A DNA stretch of 64,000 nucleotides from Nitrospira sp. (lineage in GTDB: Bacteria > Nitrospirota > Nitrospiria > Nitrospirales > Nitrospiraceae): the NCBI GenBank assembly GCA_030692565.1, contig JAUYAO010000054.1, positions 62,001-126,000 of the forward strand, written 5' to 3'. Of this stretch, positions 26,325-36,100 are shown one piece after another. A program made the translations under genes and the position numbers. Every line of letters begins with the position of its first letter. Positions within the stretch are counted from its first letter, which is position 1. The notes under the pieces are model-generated. The model was not told the origin of the DNA, ran no database searches, and saw only the letters and a program-made list of their open reading frames with translations.

Positions 26325-29300
26325 GCTTTCCTGTCGCCTCACCACTTGCGCGTTCCTCACGCCGTTACGGGTGGCTTCCGTTTCTGATCGTCTTGGTCAC
26401 GATCCTCGCGGTCGGCATCGGGGCGGTGCTGCTCCGGTATGTCGAACGGCGACTGGTCTGGGCCTCGGGAGAACAGTTGACGCTCGCGGCGGCGGAAGTG
26501 TCGGACAAGTTGGACCGGTTGTTGTTTGAGCGCTATGGCGATGTGCACATGCTGGCCCGTGCCTTCGCGCTTCGATCATCGGATCGACAGTATCTGGTCA
26601 GCTACCTCATGTGGGTAAAGACAGCCTATGCGCCGATGTATCACTGGCTTGGGGTCACGAATCAGCAAGGAGTGATGATCGCGGCCACCGAGTCGTCTCT
26701 CATCGGGCAGGATTACAGCCAGAGCGCATGGTTTCGGACCGCCCATGAGACCAGGCAGGCGGTCGTCGGAGATGTTGGGAGCCATGAGGCCGATCAGGGA
26801 ATGGAAACGGTGGCCTTCACGGTTCCCATTCTGGATGCTGAGGGGATGTTTCTGGGGGTGGTCACGACGCGGGTGGCGGTGCCGGTGTTGGAAGATGTGA
26901 CGACACGGACGATCCGGTCGCTGCAACGCCGCGAAGGGTTTGGTGGGGCGATTGAGTATCAGATGCTCGCGAAGTCCGGCGAGGTCTTCGTCGACTCGAA
27001 GGTTCCGCTACAAGAGAAGGTCAATCTGCTTGAACTGGGGCTGCCCTCAGTAAAACTGAGTCAGGCGGGGGAGCCGGGCTATGTGATCGAGGAGCATCTC
27101 CGTCGGCATGTGCAAGTGGTGACGGGCTACGCGGTGACGAAGGGCTATGGAGAATTTCCCGGTCTGGGCTGGACGGTGCTGGTGCGGATCGATCGTGACG
27201 CGATTCTGGCGCCGATACGCTCCGTCGTGCTCTGGAAGGTCGGCGGTGCGGCGCTGGTCATCTGGTTCCCGCTGCTGGCGTTGCTGTTGTGGTCGACCGT
27301 GCGGCTGCGGGCGGAGTATCGCCAAGCCCAACAGGAGAGCGCCTGGGCGCGTGCGGCTGAAGCCGCGCTGCTTCAGAGCCAGGAGCGCAATCGTGCCATT
27401 GTCGATACCGCGCTCGACGGGGTGATCACCATCGATGCGGCGGGCGTCATCACCGATTGGAATGCCCAGGCGACGGCGATTTTCGGCTGGTCTCGCGACG
27501 AAGTGCTGGGGCGGATCTTGTCGGAGACGGTCATTCCCGAACGCGACCGCGAGGCGCATAACCATGGGCTGCGGGAGTTTCTCCGGACCGGCGTCGGGCC
27601 GGTGCTCAATCGCCGGATCGAGATCACGGCACGGCATCATGATGGCCGGGAGTTCCCGGTGGAATTGTCCGTATCTCCGGCCCGGATCGGCGAAGCCTAT
27701 ATCTTCAGCGCATTTGTTCGCGATATCACCGATCGGCGGAAGGCCGAGCGGCGGTTGGCGTCGCAATATGCGGTGACTCGGGTCTTGTCCGAGTCCTCGA
27801 CACTGGAAGAAGCCGTTCCGAAAATCGTTCAAGCCGTCGGCGAAAGCCTGGAGTGGGATCTTGGCGTTTTTTGGCGGTTTGATCGGCAGACCGGTGTGCT
27901 TCGCTGCCTGGATCAATGGCAGGCTCCGACATTCCAGGGCGACGCGTTCGCCTTGGCGGCGTGGCATCAGTCGTTTGCGTCAGGGGAAGGGTTGCCGGGG
28001 CGGATCTGGGCGAGCGGTCAGCCTTGTTGGATTGCGGATGTGGCACTCGACCCTCAGTTTCTTCGGACCGATGTGGCGGCGCAGGTCGGGTTGCACGGAG
28101 GGTTCGGGTTCCCGATTCGCATCGCCGGCGAGATCGAGGGCGTGATTGAGTTCTTCAGCCGGTATGTGCGGGAACCGGATGACGAGCTGCTGAAAATGGT
28201 GACGGACATCGGACTTAAAATCGGCCAGTTTGGAGAGCGCACCAAGGCGGAAGACGCGCTGCAACAGACCGAGGCGCAACTCAGGCAATCGCAGAAGATG
28301 GAGGCGGTGGGGCGACTCGCCGGTGGCGTCGCGCATGACTTCAACAATCTGCTGACGGTGATTCGAGGGTACAGCGAACTGATTTTGGGTCGCTTGGCAG
28401 CCAGCGATCCGGCCAAGCGTGAAATGGAAGAGGTCAAAAAAGCTGCGGATCGTGCGGCCGGTCTGACGAGTCAACTCCTGGCGTTCAGCCGCCGCCAGTT
28501 TGTTGCGACGAAAGTCGTCGATCTGAACGCGATCGTCACGAATATGGACGGGATGCTGCGGCGTCTGCTGGGCGAGGATATCATTGAACTCTGTTCCGAG
28601 CTTGATCAGGGTTTAGGAGCCATCAAGGCTGATCCGGGGCAGATCGAACAGATTGTGATGAATCTGGCGGTGAATGCCCGCGATGCGATGCCGACCGGAG
28701 GCCGTTTGACCGTCGAAACGCGAAACGTGTCGATCGGGAAGGGCCCACGCCGGGAGACGATGCCGCTGGAACCCGGCGACTATGTGCTCTTGGCCGTAAA
28801 AGATACCGGGCAGGGGATGAGCGAGGAGACGCAGTCGCACCTCTTCGAACCATTTTTCACCACCAAGGCCAAGGGGAAAGGCACGGGACTGGGGCTGTCG
28901 ACGGTCTATGGGATTGTGAAGCAAAGCGGGGGCACGATCGGGGTCGAGAGCAAGATCGACAAAGGGACGACGTTCAAGATTTTCTTCCCGCGAGTGGATG
29001 GGACAACGCAGACCGGCCAAACCGCGCCCGTGAATGCCGACCGCGTGCATGGACGCGAGACCATTCTCCTTGTCGAGGATGAGCCGGCGGTAAGGGGGTT
29101 GGTTCATGAGACGTTGCGACTGCATGGCTATACGGTGCTCGAGGCCCGCCACGGCATCGAAGCCCTGCTGACCGGCACCCGGCATCTTGGCCCGATTCAT
29201 CTCTTGCTGACCGATGTCGTGATGCCGCAGATGAGCGGGCCGGAAGTGGCTGAAAAACTCACGTCGGTCCGGCCGGAAATCAAAGTGCTGTATATGTCGG

Positions 29301-29431
29301 GCTATCCCGATCATCCCGTATTCGCGCAAGGCGGAATCAAGCGGGACACCGCGTTTCTTCAGAAGCCGTTTACGCCGAACGTGTTGGTTCAGAAGGTCCG
29401 CGAAGTGTTAGACGGCGTCAAAGTCGCCTAG
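26321..29431 (+). CDS. Hybrid histidine kinase: Cache, PAS, GAF, HisKA, HATPase, receiver
   Basis: The 1036-residue protein starts at ATG 26321 (ATGA overlap with the previous stop). A membrane helix (FLIVLVTILAVGIGAVLL) and a periplasmic Cache-type domain are followed by a second helix near residues 310-330. Then come a PAS domain (IVDTALDGVITIDAAGVITDWN), a GAF domain, the H-box GGVAHDFNNLLTVIRGYSEL, the N-box NLAVNARDAMP, a GTGLGL box and a C-terminal receiver with LTDVVMPQMSG. It is expected to autophosphorylate in response to an external ligand and relay within the molecule. No output regulator is adjacent. Confidence 0.93.
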   Translation: MSFPVASPLARSSRRYGWLPFLIVLVTILAVGIGAVLLRYVERRLVWASGEQLTLAAAEVSDKLDRLLFERYGDVHMLARAFALRSSDRQYLVSYLMWVKTAYAPMYHWLGVTNQQGVMIAATESSLIGQDYSQSAWFRTAHETRQAVVGDVGSHEADQGMETVAFTVPILDAEGMFLGVVTTRVAVPVLEDVTTRTIRSLQRREGFGGAIEYQMLAKSGEVFVDSKVPLQEKVNLLELGLPSVKLSQAGEPGYVIEEHLRRHVQVVTGYAVTKGYGEFPGLGWTVLVRIDRDAILAPIRSVVLWKVGGAALVIWFPLLALLLWSTVRLRAEYRQAQQESAWARAAEAALLQSQERNRAIVDTALDGVITIDAAGVITDWNAQATAIFGWSRDEVLGRILSETVIPERDREAHNHGLREFLRTGVGPVLNRRIEITARHHDGREFPVELSVSPARIGEAYIFSAFVRDITDRRKAERRLASQYAVTRVLSESSTLEEAVPKIVQAVGESLEWDLGVFWRFDRQTGVLRCLDQWQAPTFQGDAFALAAWHQSFASGEGLPGRIWASGQPCWIADVALDPQFLRTDVAAQVGLHGGFGFPIRIAGEIEGVIEFFSRYVREPDDELLKMVTDIGLKIGQFGERTKAEDALQQTEAQLRQSQKMEAVGRLAGGVAHDFNNLLTVIRGYSELILGRLAASDPAKREMEEVKKAADRAAGLTSQLLAFSRRQFVATKVVDLNAIVTNMDGMLRRLLGEDIIELCSELDQGLGAIKADPGQIEQIVMNLAVNARDAMPTGGRLTVETRNVSIGKGPRRETMPLEPGDYVLLAVKDTGQGMSEETQSHLFEPFFTTKAKGKGTGLGLSTVYGIVKQSGGTIGVESKIDKGTTFKIFFPRVDGTTQTGQTAPVNADRVHGRETILLVEDEPAVRGLVHETLRLHGYTVLEARHGIEALLTGTRHLGPIHLLLTDVVMPQMSGPEVAEKLTSVRPEIKVLYMSGYPDHPVFAQGGIKRDTAFLQKPFTPNVLVQKVREVLDGVKVA

Positions 29432-29464
29432 CCGGACATGCTGTTCGCACGGTGGGTGGCTGGC

Positions 29465-29494
29465 TTGATCTTCCCCCTCGGTTCCGTTTATCGT
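29465..29494 (+). promoter_or_regulatory. Possible sigma-70 promoter for the cbbQ operon
   Basis: TTGATC (29465) and TATCGT (29489) are separated by 18 bases, and the CDS starts 34 bases after the -10 box. It falls in the only non-coding gap between the kinase and cbbQ. The match is moderate. Confidence 0.4.
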
Positions 29495-29528
29495 GCCCCA
29501 AAATACTTCACAGTAGGATGGATCAGCT

Positions 29529-30347
29529 ATGAGTCAGCCAGGACGCGAACTCGATATTCAGGCTTTTCGCATTGACCGGGAACCGTTCTATGCGGAAGTG
29601 CGTGGCGAAGTCGGGTTGTTCACGATTGCCGCCAAGAGCAAAATGCCGGTGATGCTGAAGGGGCCGACCGGATGCGGGAAGACCCGGTTTGTGCAGCACA
29701 TGGCGCATAAGTTGGGCCGACCGTTGATTACGGTCGCTTGCCACGAAGACCTTACGGCATCCGATCTGGTCGGGCGCTATTTGTTGAAGGGCCAGGAAAC
29801 GGTGTGGGTGGATGGCCCGTTGACGGTCGGCGTGAAGCATGGCGCGATTGTGTATCTCGATGAAGTGGTTGAAGCGCGGAAAGACACCACCGTGATCATC
29901 CATCCGCTCAGCGATGATAGACGAGTGTTGCCGATCGAGAAAAAGGGCCAGATCATTGAGGCGGCCGATGATTTCATGCTCGTGATTTCCTACAACCCCG
30001 GCTACCAGAGCGTGCTGAAGGATTTGAAGCAAAGTACCAAGCAGCGGTTCATGGCGATCGAGTTCGACTATCCCTCCGCGGCCATTGAGACCACCGTGGT
30101 CGAGCGAGAATCAGGGATCAGCCGCGAGATTGCCGAGAAGCTGGTGAAGCTCGGCGGCAAAGTCCGCAACCTCAAGAACCATGGATTGGAAGAGGGCGTG
30201 AGCACTCGGTTGCTGATTTATGCCGGAACGTTGATCAAGCAGGGCGTCACACCCGAGCAGGCTTGCGATGTCGCCATTGCCCGCCCTATCACTGACGACG
30301 GGGATATGCAGCGCAGCATTCACGAACTGGTCAAAGCCATTTTCTAG
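29529..30347 (+). CDS. cbbQ: CbbQ/NirQ/NorQ-type AAA+ ATPase (MoxR class)
   Basis: The 272-residue ATPase has Walker A GPTGCGKT at residues 45-52 and Walker B IVYLDEV at 108-113. It carries the CbbQ-type [13 protein letters not shown] insert, an SYNPGYQ sensor region and a C-terminal CbbQ_C domain. CbbQ/NorQ proteins form hexameric rings that, with a VWA partner (CbbO/NorD), remodel or insert cofactors into enzymes such as Rubisco or nitric oxide reductase. The likely partner is encoded at 33172. The client in this organism is unknown. The gene is followed by a DUF167 gene and two lipoprotein genes on the same strand. Confidence 0.92.
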   Translation: MSQPGRELDIQAFRIDREPFYAEVRGEVGLFTIAAKSKMPVMLKGPTGCGKTRFVQHMAHKLGRPLITVACHEDLTASDLVGRYLLKGQETVWVDGPLTVGVKHGAIVYLDEVVEARKDTTVIIHPLSDDRRVLPIEKKGQIIEAADDFMLVISYNPGYQSVLKDLKQSTKQRFMAIEFDYPSAAIETTVVERESGISREIAEKLVKLGGKVRNLKNHGLEEGVSTRLLIYAGTLIKQGVTPEQACDVAIARPITDDGDMQRSIHELVKAIF

Positions 30348-30374
30348 TCCACGCCGTCACGATTTCATACGCGC

Positions 30375-30695
30375 ATGACTCATCCGATCGTGCAGGATAC
30401 CAAGGGCGGCGCGATCATCACGATTCAGGTCCAATCTAAGGCGTCGAAGTCCGAGTGTGTCGGTCTGCACGGTGATGCCCTCAAGATTCGTGTCGCGGCA
30501 CCCCCGATTGATGGCAGGGCAAACGAGGCCTTGCTTGCGTTCCTCGCAAAGCAGCTCAATGTGCCGCCGTCCGCGTTGGTGATTCATGCCGGGGCCGGAG
30601 GGCGGCACAAACGGGTGCTGTGCACAACGCTGAACGCGGCGGATGTGCTGGCGCGATTGGGCCTGATTGCAGGGAAAGGATCCGTGGCCTCATGA
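30375..30695 (+). CDS. DUF167/YggU family protein (UPF0235)
   Basis: The 106-residue protein matches the YggU family: an IQVQSKASKSE strand, LKIRVAAPPIDGRANEALLAFLAK and a final VLCTTL strand. The family is widespread and small, with no established function. The start at 30375 keeps the full domain. Its stop overlaps the start of the downstream lipoprotein gene (ATGA), so they are translationally coupled. Confidence 0.9.
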   Translation: MTHPIVQDTKGGAIITIQVQSKASKSECVGLHGDALKIRVAAPPIDGRANEALLAFLAKQLNVPPSALVIHAGAGGRHKRVLCTTLNAADVLARLGLIAGKGSVAS

Positions 30696-31126
30696 ACAGA
30701 TGGGCGGTGTCTTTCGTTGGTGCGCTCTGTGTGGCGACGTCGGCTTGTTCGAGCGTGAAGCCGGTCTTGTATCCCAATCCGCATTTCCAATCTGTCGGGA
30801 AAGATATTGCAGAACAGGATATCGAAGCCTGCAAGCGATTGGCCGAGTCTGCCGGTGCGGAAGAGGGTAGCGGAAAAGCCGGACGTGTAGCCGGCAGTAC
30901 GGCAGCCGGCGCGGGCATCGGTGCAGCTGCCGGTGCGGTCGGTGGAGCCATCTCCGGTGCCGCCGGGCATGGTTCTGCGATCGGAGCTGCAAGCGGGGCT
31001 GTGTGGGGATTGCTCACGGGAATCTTCAGCGCCACATTCGGACCATCTCATCCGCCGGAGGCCTATACGAATTTTGTGAATCGTTGCTTGCATGAGAAGG
31101 GGTATGAGGTGACGGGGTGGCAGTGA
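30692..31126 (+). CDS. Glycine-zipper lipoprotein, paralogue 1
   Basis: The 144-residue protein has a lipoprotein signal (MNRWAVSFVGALCVATSAC), with Cys19 the predicted lipidated residue. After a polar segment comes a glycine-zipper region (AAGAGIGAAAGAVGGAISGAAG and GSAIGAASGAVWGLL) that could pack in or against the outer membrane. It ends in CLHEKGYEVTGWQ. A paralogue of exactly the same length is encoded at 31271. The function is unknown; similar proteins occur as outer-membrane stress lipoproteins. A variable-arm hairpin begins 8 bases after the stop. Confidence 0.85.
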   Translation: MNRWAVSFVGALCVATSACSSVKPVLYPNPHFQSVGKDIAEQDIEACKRLAESAGAEEGSGKAGRVAGSTAAGAGIGAAAGAVGGAISGAAGHGSAIGAASGAVWGLLTGIFSATFGPSHPPEAYTNFVNRCLHEKGYEVTGWQ

Positions 31127-31134
31127 TGGAGAAG

Positions 31135-31231
31135 GCCGGGTGAATCGGTGGGGTTCCTTGCTCGCTGTCCGCGCACGATCAGAATGTGCTCGGACAATGC
31201 GCGCAGTCGGAACCTCACCGATTCATCCGGC
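31135..31231 (+). repeat. Variable-arm hairpin repeat, copy B
   Basis: The arms GCCGGGTGAATCGGTGGGG and their partner at the right end pair over about 23 bases with two mismatches or G-U pairs. The core reads TTGCTCGCTGTCCGCGCA, then GTGCTCGGACAATGCGCGC. It lies between the two paralogous lipoprotein genes, directly after the first stop codon. Confidence 0.8.
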
Positions 31232-31270
31232 GAAGGGAGAAGAGAAGAAAGAAATCGGAGGGTGCTAGCT

Positions 31271-31705
31271 GTGTCGAATCGATTGTGGCGGACATGTGTT
31301 GCAGTGATACTGCTGCTGAGTTTTGGGGCCTGTGTGGCACCGGGGCCGGTGTTGCGCTCAAACAAGCATCTGCAATTGAGCGGGAAGGAAGGGGCGGAAC
31401 AGGATATTTCAGCCTGTCAGGACAAAGCGGAACGGGCCGGGTTGAAATCCGGAGTGAACCGCTCTGGGAGTATCGCCAGCGGCGGGGTGTTGGGATTGAT
31501 CATCGGGGCGGTCGGCGGGGCTTCAGCCGGCTTGATCGGAGGCGGTGTGGGTGTTGCGATCGGCGCGGCCGCCGGCGGCGGATTGGGTTTCATCACCGGA
31601 CTGGCCGCTGGCGCATACAAACCGGCGAATCCTGATCCGGCCTATGCCGACTCTGTCGTGCACTGTCTTATTGAGAAAGGCTACGATGTCAGCGGATGGG
31701 AGTGA
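31271..31705 (+). CDS. Glycine-zipper lipoprotein, paralogue 2
   Basis: The 144-residue product from GTG 31271 (GGAGG eight bases upstream) is a paralogue of the gene at 30692: lipoprotein signal ending SFGAC, a short KHLQLSGKEGAEQDISAC segment, a long glycine zipper (GLIIGAVGGASAGLIGGGVG and onward) and a C-terminus ending CLIEKGYDVSGWE. Shared positions such as the KE/KD-AEQDI-AC motif and the GW ending show a tandem duplication. The frame can be extended upstream, but that part overlaps the hairpin and lacks a ribosome site. Confidence 0.82.
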   Translation: MSNRLWRTCVAVILLLSFGACVAPGPVLRSNKHLQLSGKEGAEQDISACQDKAERAGLKSGVNRSGSIASGGVLGLIIGAVGGASAGLIGGGVGVAIGAAAGGGLGFITGLAAGAYKPANPDPAYADSVVHCLIEKGYDVSGWE

Positions 31706-31711
31706 GGGGGG

Positions 31712-31811
31712 AGGCCTAGGCATCGGGGTTGTTTCGTGCTCGCCCAACGCGCGGTCTCAGAAGACCCTCGTTGGATGCGCGCAATAGAAACAACTCCCCC
31801 TGCCTAGGCCT
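31712..31811 (+). repeat. Variable-arm hairpin repeat, copy C
   Basis: The arms begin AGGCCTAGGCATCGGGGTTG and pair with the right end (GAAACAACTCCCCCTGCCTA and onward), with a small bulge. The core reads GTGCTCGCCCAACGCGCGG, an inner GGTCT/AGACC stem, then CTCGTTGGATGCGCGCA. It starts 6 bases after the stop of the second lipoprotein gene. The arms do not resemble those of copy B. Confidence 0.8.
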
Positions 31812-31819
31812 ATAGTGAG

Positions 31820-31860
31820 TGATTGGGGTGTTCGGACAATGCGCGCAGTGAAACCAATCG
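31820..31860 (+). repeat. Short form of the hairpin repeat, copy D
   Basis: Only the right half of the core is present (TTCGGACAATGCGCGCAG), flanked by short arms GATTGG and CCAATC. It is probably a deletion derivative lying just behind copy C, about 80 bases from the end of the convergent gene. Confidence 0.5.
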
Positions 31861-31938
31861 CCAACGGAATCTAGAGAGTGAAAAGAGCGAAGAAATATCT
31901 GCAAACGCAGGATCGTGGATAGCGCGGGGGAATCTTTC

Positions 31939-32559
31939 CTAGCACAGGCTGGATTTACAGTCGGTGACGACGAGATTGGTCGCTTTTTCTCCAGCCTCAA
32001 GATCTATATTCAGCCATGCGATTCCTGCCGGTCCGTCTTCTTTTTGTGAACTTCCCTCGATCACACTGACGATGTAATAGCGGCCGGCTGGAATTTTGGT
32101 GAACCAGAAGTGGCCGGTTGGATTGGCTCTGGTGGTGCGGAGATAGGGAAGGATGCGTTTGTCCTGCTCCAGTTGCCGGAGGGCGGCCTGGACACAGGTT
32201 AAGGGCTGATGCGTTGCCGGTACGGCATCGGATGTTGTCGGCGGATCACTCGGTGACGAACAGGTGGTAGCTCTTACGCTGTGGTCGAACCAATAGCGTG
32301 TGTATCTCGTAACAGGAATTAGATGAACCGGTACACCGGCCTGTGTGACGGCTTTCCCTGACGAGGCCCCGAGGAAAGCCTGGCCTGCCAATGTGCCATG
32401 GCCTTTTTGTTTATAGGCGGCAAATTCCTTTTCATTGAATGCCGGAGGAGCTGTGGGATTCGATTCCACGGCAGCCCCGTGACTCAGCCAGATGCCGCTG
32501 GCCAGAAACAGCACCGCTACTCCGAGCGAGAGACGCTGGGCTGGTCGTACGGTGGTCAT
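31939..32559 (-). CDS. Secreted hypothetical protein with a carboxypeptidase-regulatory-like region
   Basis: The 206-residue protein has a signal peptide (LSLGVAVLFLASGIWLSHGAA). The middle and end (AGQAFLGASSGKAVTQAGVPVHLIPVT, then GHFWFTKIPAGRYYIVSVIEGS) resemble a beta-sandwich of the CarboxypepD_reg or SpaA-like type found in periplasmic and outer-membrane proteins. It contains four Cys. The function is unknown. ATG 32559 overlaps the stop of the ferredoxin:thioredoxin reductase gene by four bases, so it is coupled to that gene. Confidence 0.78.
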   Translation of the reverse strand: MTTVRPAQRLSLGVAVLFLASGIWLSHGAAVESNPTAPPAFNEKEFAAYKQKGHGTLAGQAFLGASSGKAVTQAGVPVHLIPVTRYTRYWFDHSVRATTCSSPSDPPTTSDAVPATHQPLTCVQAALRQLEQDKRILPYLRTTRANPTGHFWFTKIPAGRYYIVSVIEGSSQKEDGPAGIAWLNIDLEAGEKATNLVVTDCKSSLC

Positions 32560-32987
32560 TTTGCTGAAGGCGCCGGTTCGTCGGGAGGAGCGGTTGTCGT
32601 GGCGGCCTTGTGTTTTAGCGCGCGGCCTTTGCCGGGGGTCGGATCGGTGATGAGCCCGTAGATGTCCCGTCCCTCATGGCCTTCTGGGAGATATTCGGTA
32701 ATCGGCATGCCGTCTTCCCGCACAAACAGGAGGCAGTGGCAGTATTTATAGATCTGCATTTCATCGCAGGCGCACATCCATCGGCGGAGTTTGGCTTCGG
32801 CCTGCTTGTCCTTGTAAAAATTACAGGGGCAGAGGGGCTTCCCCAGCTCATCGATATGCATCGCCAGCCCTTTCACGACGGCTTCGGTGACGGCAGGAGT
32901 GGGATGCATCGCGGTGCCGCTCTTTTCGGCAAACCCCTTGACGTATTTCCACATCTTCTCGAGGCTCTCTTGCTTGGGCTCGGCCAT
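32556..32987 (-). CDS. Ferredoxin:thioredoxin reductase catalytic (beta) subunit
   Basis: The 143-residue protein carries the FTR beta signature: CPC, 16 residues, CAC (usually CPC), 8 residues, CHC. These hold a 4Fe-4S cluster beside a redox-active disulfide and pass electrons from ferredoxin to thioredoxin. The Pro-to-Ala change in the second motif is unusual but leaves all Cys in place. The C-terminal 25 residues are an Ala/Pro/Lys-rich tail. AAGGA precedes ATG 32987. No variable subunit (FtrA) gene is seen nearby, as is common in non-photosynthetic bacteria. Confidence 0.92.
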   Translation of the reverse strand: MAEPKQESLEKMWKYVKGFAEKSGTAMHPTPAVTEAVVKGLAMHIDELGKPLCPCNFYKDKQAEAKLRRWMCACDEMQIYKYCHCLLFVREDGMPITEYLPEGHEGRDIYGLITDPTPGKGRALKHKAATTTAPPDEPAPSAK

Positions 32988-33006
32988 TCCGAAATCCTTT
33001 CGATAG

Positions 33007-33082
33007 GCGAGGGGCCAGAGGCTAGTGGCGAGAGGAAAAGCGAGGACTTCTTCCCTCTAGCCCCGTGCCTCTAGCCTTGCGC
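33007..33082. repeat. Imperfect inverted repeat upstream of the VWA gene
   Basis: GGCGAGGGGCCAGAGGCTAG and a complementary right half (CTAGCCCCGTGCCTCTAGCC) form an imperfect stem with internal direct repeats of the type GAGGCTAG. It lies in the 184 bp divergent gap between the FTR gene and the VWA gene. It does not carry the core of the variable-arm family. Confidence 0.5.
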
Positions 33083-33171
33083 CAGCGCGTGAGCGCACAG
33101 TTTACAAGCGCCAGGGCGTCCTTTACAATCCACCACTTCGCAAAATTGGCAGCAATCCGGATAAACGGGCG

Positions 33172-36100
33172 ATGGCGGATTCTCACGCGACCACAGAGTT
33201 GATCAATCGGTTGAGCGGCGACCTGGGGCAGGCCTCGGCTGAGCAGCTGGTCGCTCAATTGAGCGCACTCGGCGGCAAGCCGGAGCCGGTGGCGGCGGTC
33301 CTGTCACTCTTGGAGGAACTGACCGATGTGTCTGAAAAGGTCGGATGCGCTGCGGTCGAGGCGCTGCCCGAATTAGCGCGCCGTGCCGGTCTTGCGCCGG
33401 TTCTGCCCTGGCTCAATCTTGGGATTGTCCTGGTCGAATCCTCCGGTGCGTCTGCCTTGAAGTATTTTAAGGAAAGCCCGCGCATTCTGGGGGTGGTGGA
33501 CCAGCCGGCGGCCCGCAGCGTGATTCTCGCGGTCGGGGCCGAACTGGCCGAACAAGATGCCAATGTGACTTTGGAATATCTCCGGACGGCGCCGCTGCTT
33601 CTCGACGTGATTCCCGCGGAGCAGTTACCGCCGTGGCTTGAAATCGGGGTGGAGTTGACGCAGGTCGATGTGGTGGTGGGGCTGGAGTATATCCGGCAGC
33701 TCGCCGCCATCGCGCCGGTCCTGCCGTTGAGTGAGGTGCGACAGTGGGTCGCGTTCGGGATGAAGCTGATTCAGCCGAATGCGATCGGGAACCCCGACTA
33801 TCTGGGGACGTTGGAGTTTCTCCGGACCAGCCCTGCGATCCTCGGTGATTTGGAGCAGCCGGCGCTGCGCCCGAAAGTCTTGTCGCTCGGCGCGTTGATC
33901 GCGGAACAGTCGCCGGAGTCGGCGATTGCCTGGCTTGCGGAAGCGCCGGCATTACTGCGGACCTTGTCCTCGGTCGAGTGGCAACTCAAAGTGGTGCAGT
34001 ACGGGGGATTGATTGCTGAACGGGATGCGGCGACGACGCTGGCGTATCTGCGGCGCGCTCCGGAGATCGTGTGCATGATCGGAGCTTCAGCCGAAGCGGT
34101 TACGCGATTTGAGAACTGGTTCAAAGCCGGCATGGAAGTGCTCGCCTATAGTATCGATGGCGCTCGGGCGTATTTCGGGTTGGAGTCGCAGCGGGCGCTG
34201 GCGTCGGTAGAGCAGGCCTTAAGCGGTGTGCCATTGCGGCAAGTCGCCAGGACGGTCAAATTATTTGTGCAAGGGCTCTGCGGGTCGGACGTACAGATTC
34301 AGGCCCTGCCGGAGACGGTGACGGATATTCCGGCTCGCGCCACGGTCAGTGCCGATGGGAGGATCATCGCGCTTCCGGCGCTGCTCAGGAAATATCAGTC
34401 CTACGATGAGAATGTACGGCTCTATCTGGTGATGGCGGCGCATGAGGCGGGGCATATCGAGTTCGGGACCTATCGTCTCACCCTGGACTTGCTTCAGGAT
34501 GTCGTGACGGCCGTCTGTGACCGGTATGGGCGCGGCCCGCAGTACCCGGCGTCGCTGGCTGCGTTGTTTCGGCTCTATCCGCACCCGCGTTTGATTCAAG
34601 ATCTGTGGACTGTCCTAGAGGATGCGCGGGTCGAGGCCCATTTGCAGCGGGAATATCCCGGCCTTCAACGGGATCTCCAGCGTGTCGCGGGCGAGGCGGT
34701 GACCCCGCGCGATCCGGCGCACGGACTGACGGTGAAGGAACTGCTCGTCGATTGTCTCCTGCGGCTCTCGACTGGCGAATCAGTTGAATCGGCGGTGCCT
34801 CGGGCGGTCCAGGGAGAAGTGGCGTCGCTCTGGCCGATGTGCGCTCCGGTGTTGGCGCCGGGGTCGTCCGCGGGGGATACCGTGCGTCTGGTCCATGCGG
34901 TGTATGTCCGTATGGAGGAGCTGTTAGCGCCCAAGGCTGAAATGATTCAGGGTGATCCGGTTCAGGAAGTTGCGGAAGAAATGGGCGTGGGGCCGACGGG
35001 GTCCGAAGAAACCGGCGATCCCTATCGTCCGATGACCAATTGGGTGTACCGGGGAGAGATGAATCCCGAGTTCATTTCGCGGGATCAGGCGCCGGGGCAA
35101 AAGGATACAGATGCCGAGGGGCAGGCTCCCGGCGAACGTGTGGCCAGCGGCGGCGGTGGGTCCAAGGAGCAAGGCGGCCAGCAGCGTTCAGGCGGTGAAC
35201 GGCATGAGACAATGAGCGACGTGATGGGCGGCGGACGTGCGCTACCCGCGGTTGTGGATGAGCTGCTCGCGTTGCCGGTAGAGGAACGGCCATTGGAAGA
35301 GGCCGGCGGTCATGGGGCGAAACGGATCCGGTATCCGGAATGGGATGTGACGATCCAGGACTATCGTGTGCAGTGGTGTCAGGTGGTGGAGCAGCCGGCT
35401 GAATCCGGGTCGGATGAGGCCGTCGAGGCGGCGCTCTCGACGCATCGAAGCGCGGTTAAGTCGCTCCGCCGGTTTTTTGAAGGTCTCCGTCCCCCGGCAT
35501 TCCGGCGTACGGCGGCGCAGGCCGACGGCGAGGATTTGGATATCGATGCGCTGGTCCGTCGGGTTGCGGAGCAGCAGGCCGGCATGGAAGGCAGCGATCG
35601 TATCTACGTCCGGCATGAGAAGAAAGAGCGCGATGTAGCCGTGGCATTTCTTGTGGATGTCAGCGGGTCGACCAGCCGGCAACTCGACAGCGGGCGGCGG
35701 GTGATCGACATCGAGAAGGAAAGTCTGGTACTTCTGTGCGAAGCGCTGGAGGCGGTCGGGGACCAGTACGGGGTATATGCCTATTCCGGACAGGGGCGGG
35801 CGCAGGTCGAGTTCTCGATTGTGAAAGAGTTCGACGAGCCCTTAGGGCGGGCAACAGCACATCGGCTGGGCGGTTTGGTGCCGAGACAGCAGAACCGTGA
35901 CGGCGCGGCTATCCGCCATGCGACAGCCAAGCTGCGGGCCTGTGAGGCCAGGACGAAATTACTGGTCCTGGTCAGTGACGGCCGTCCTCTGGACGGGGAC
36001 TACAAAGACGACTATTCGCTCGAGGATACCAAGGCCGCCCTCCGTGAGGCGCGTCAGGCCGGGATCGATCCCTTCTGTGTCACGATCGACCGGGAGGCCG

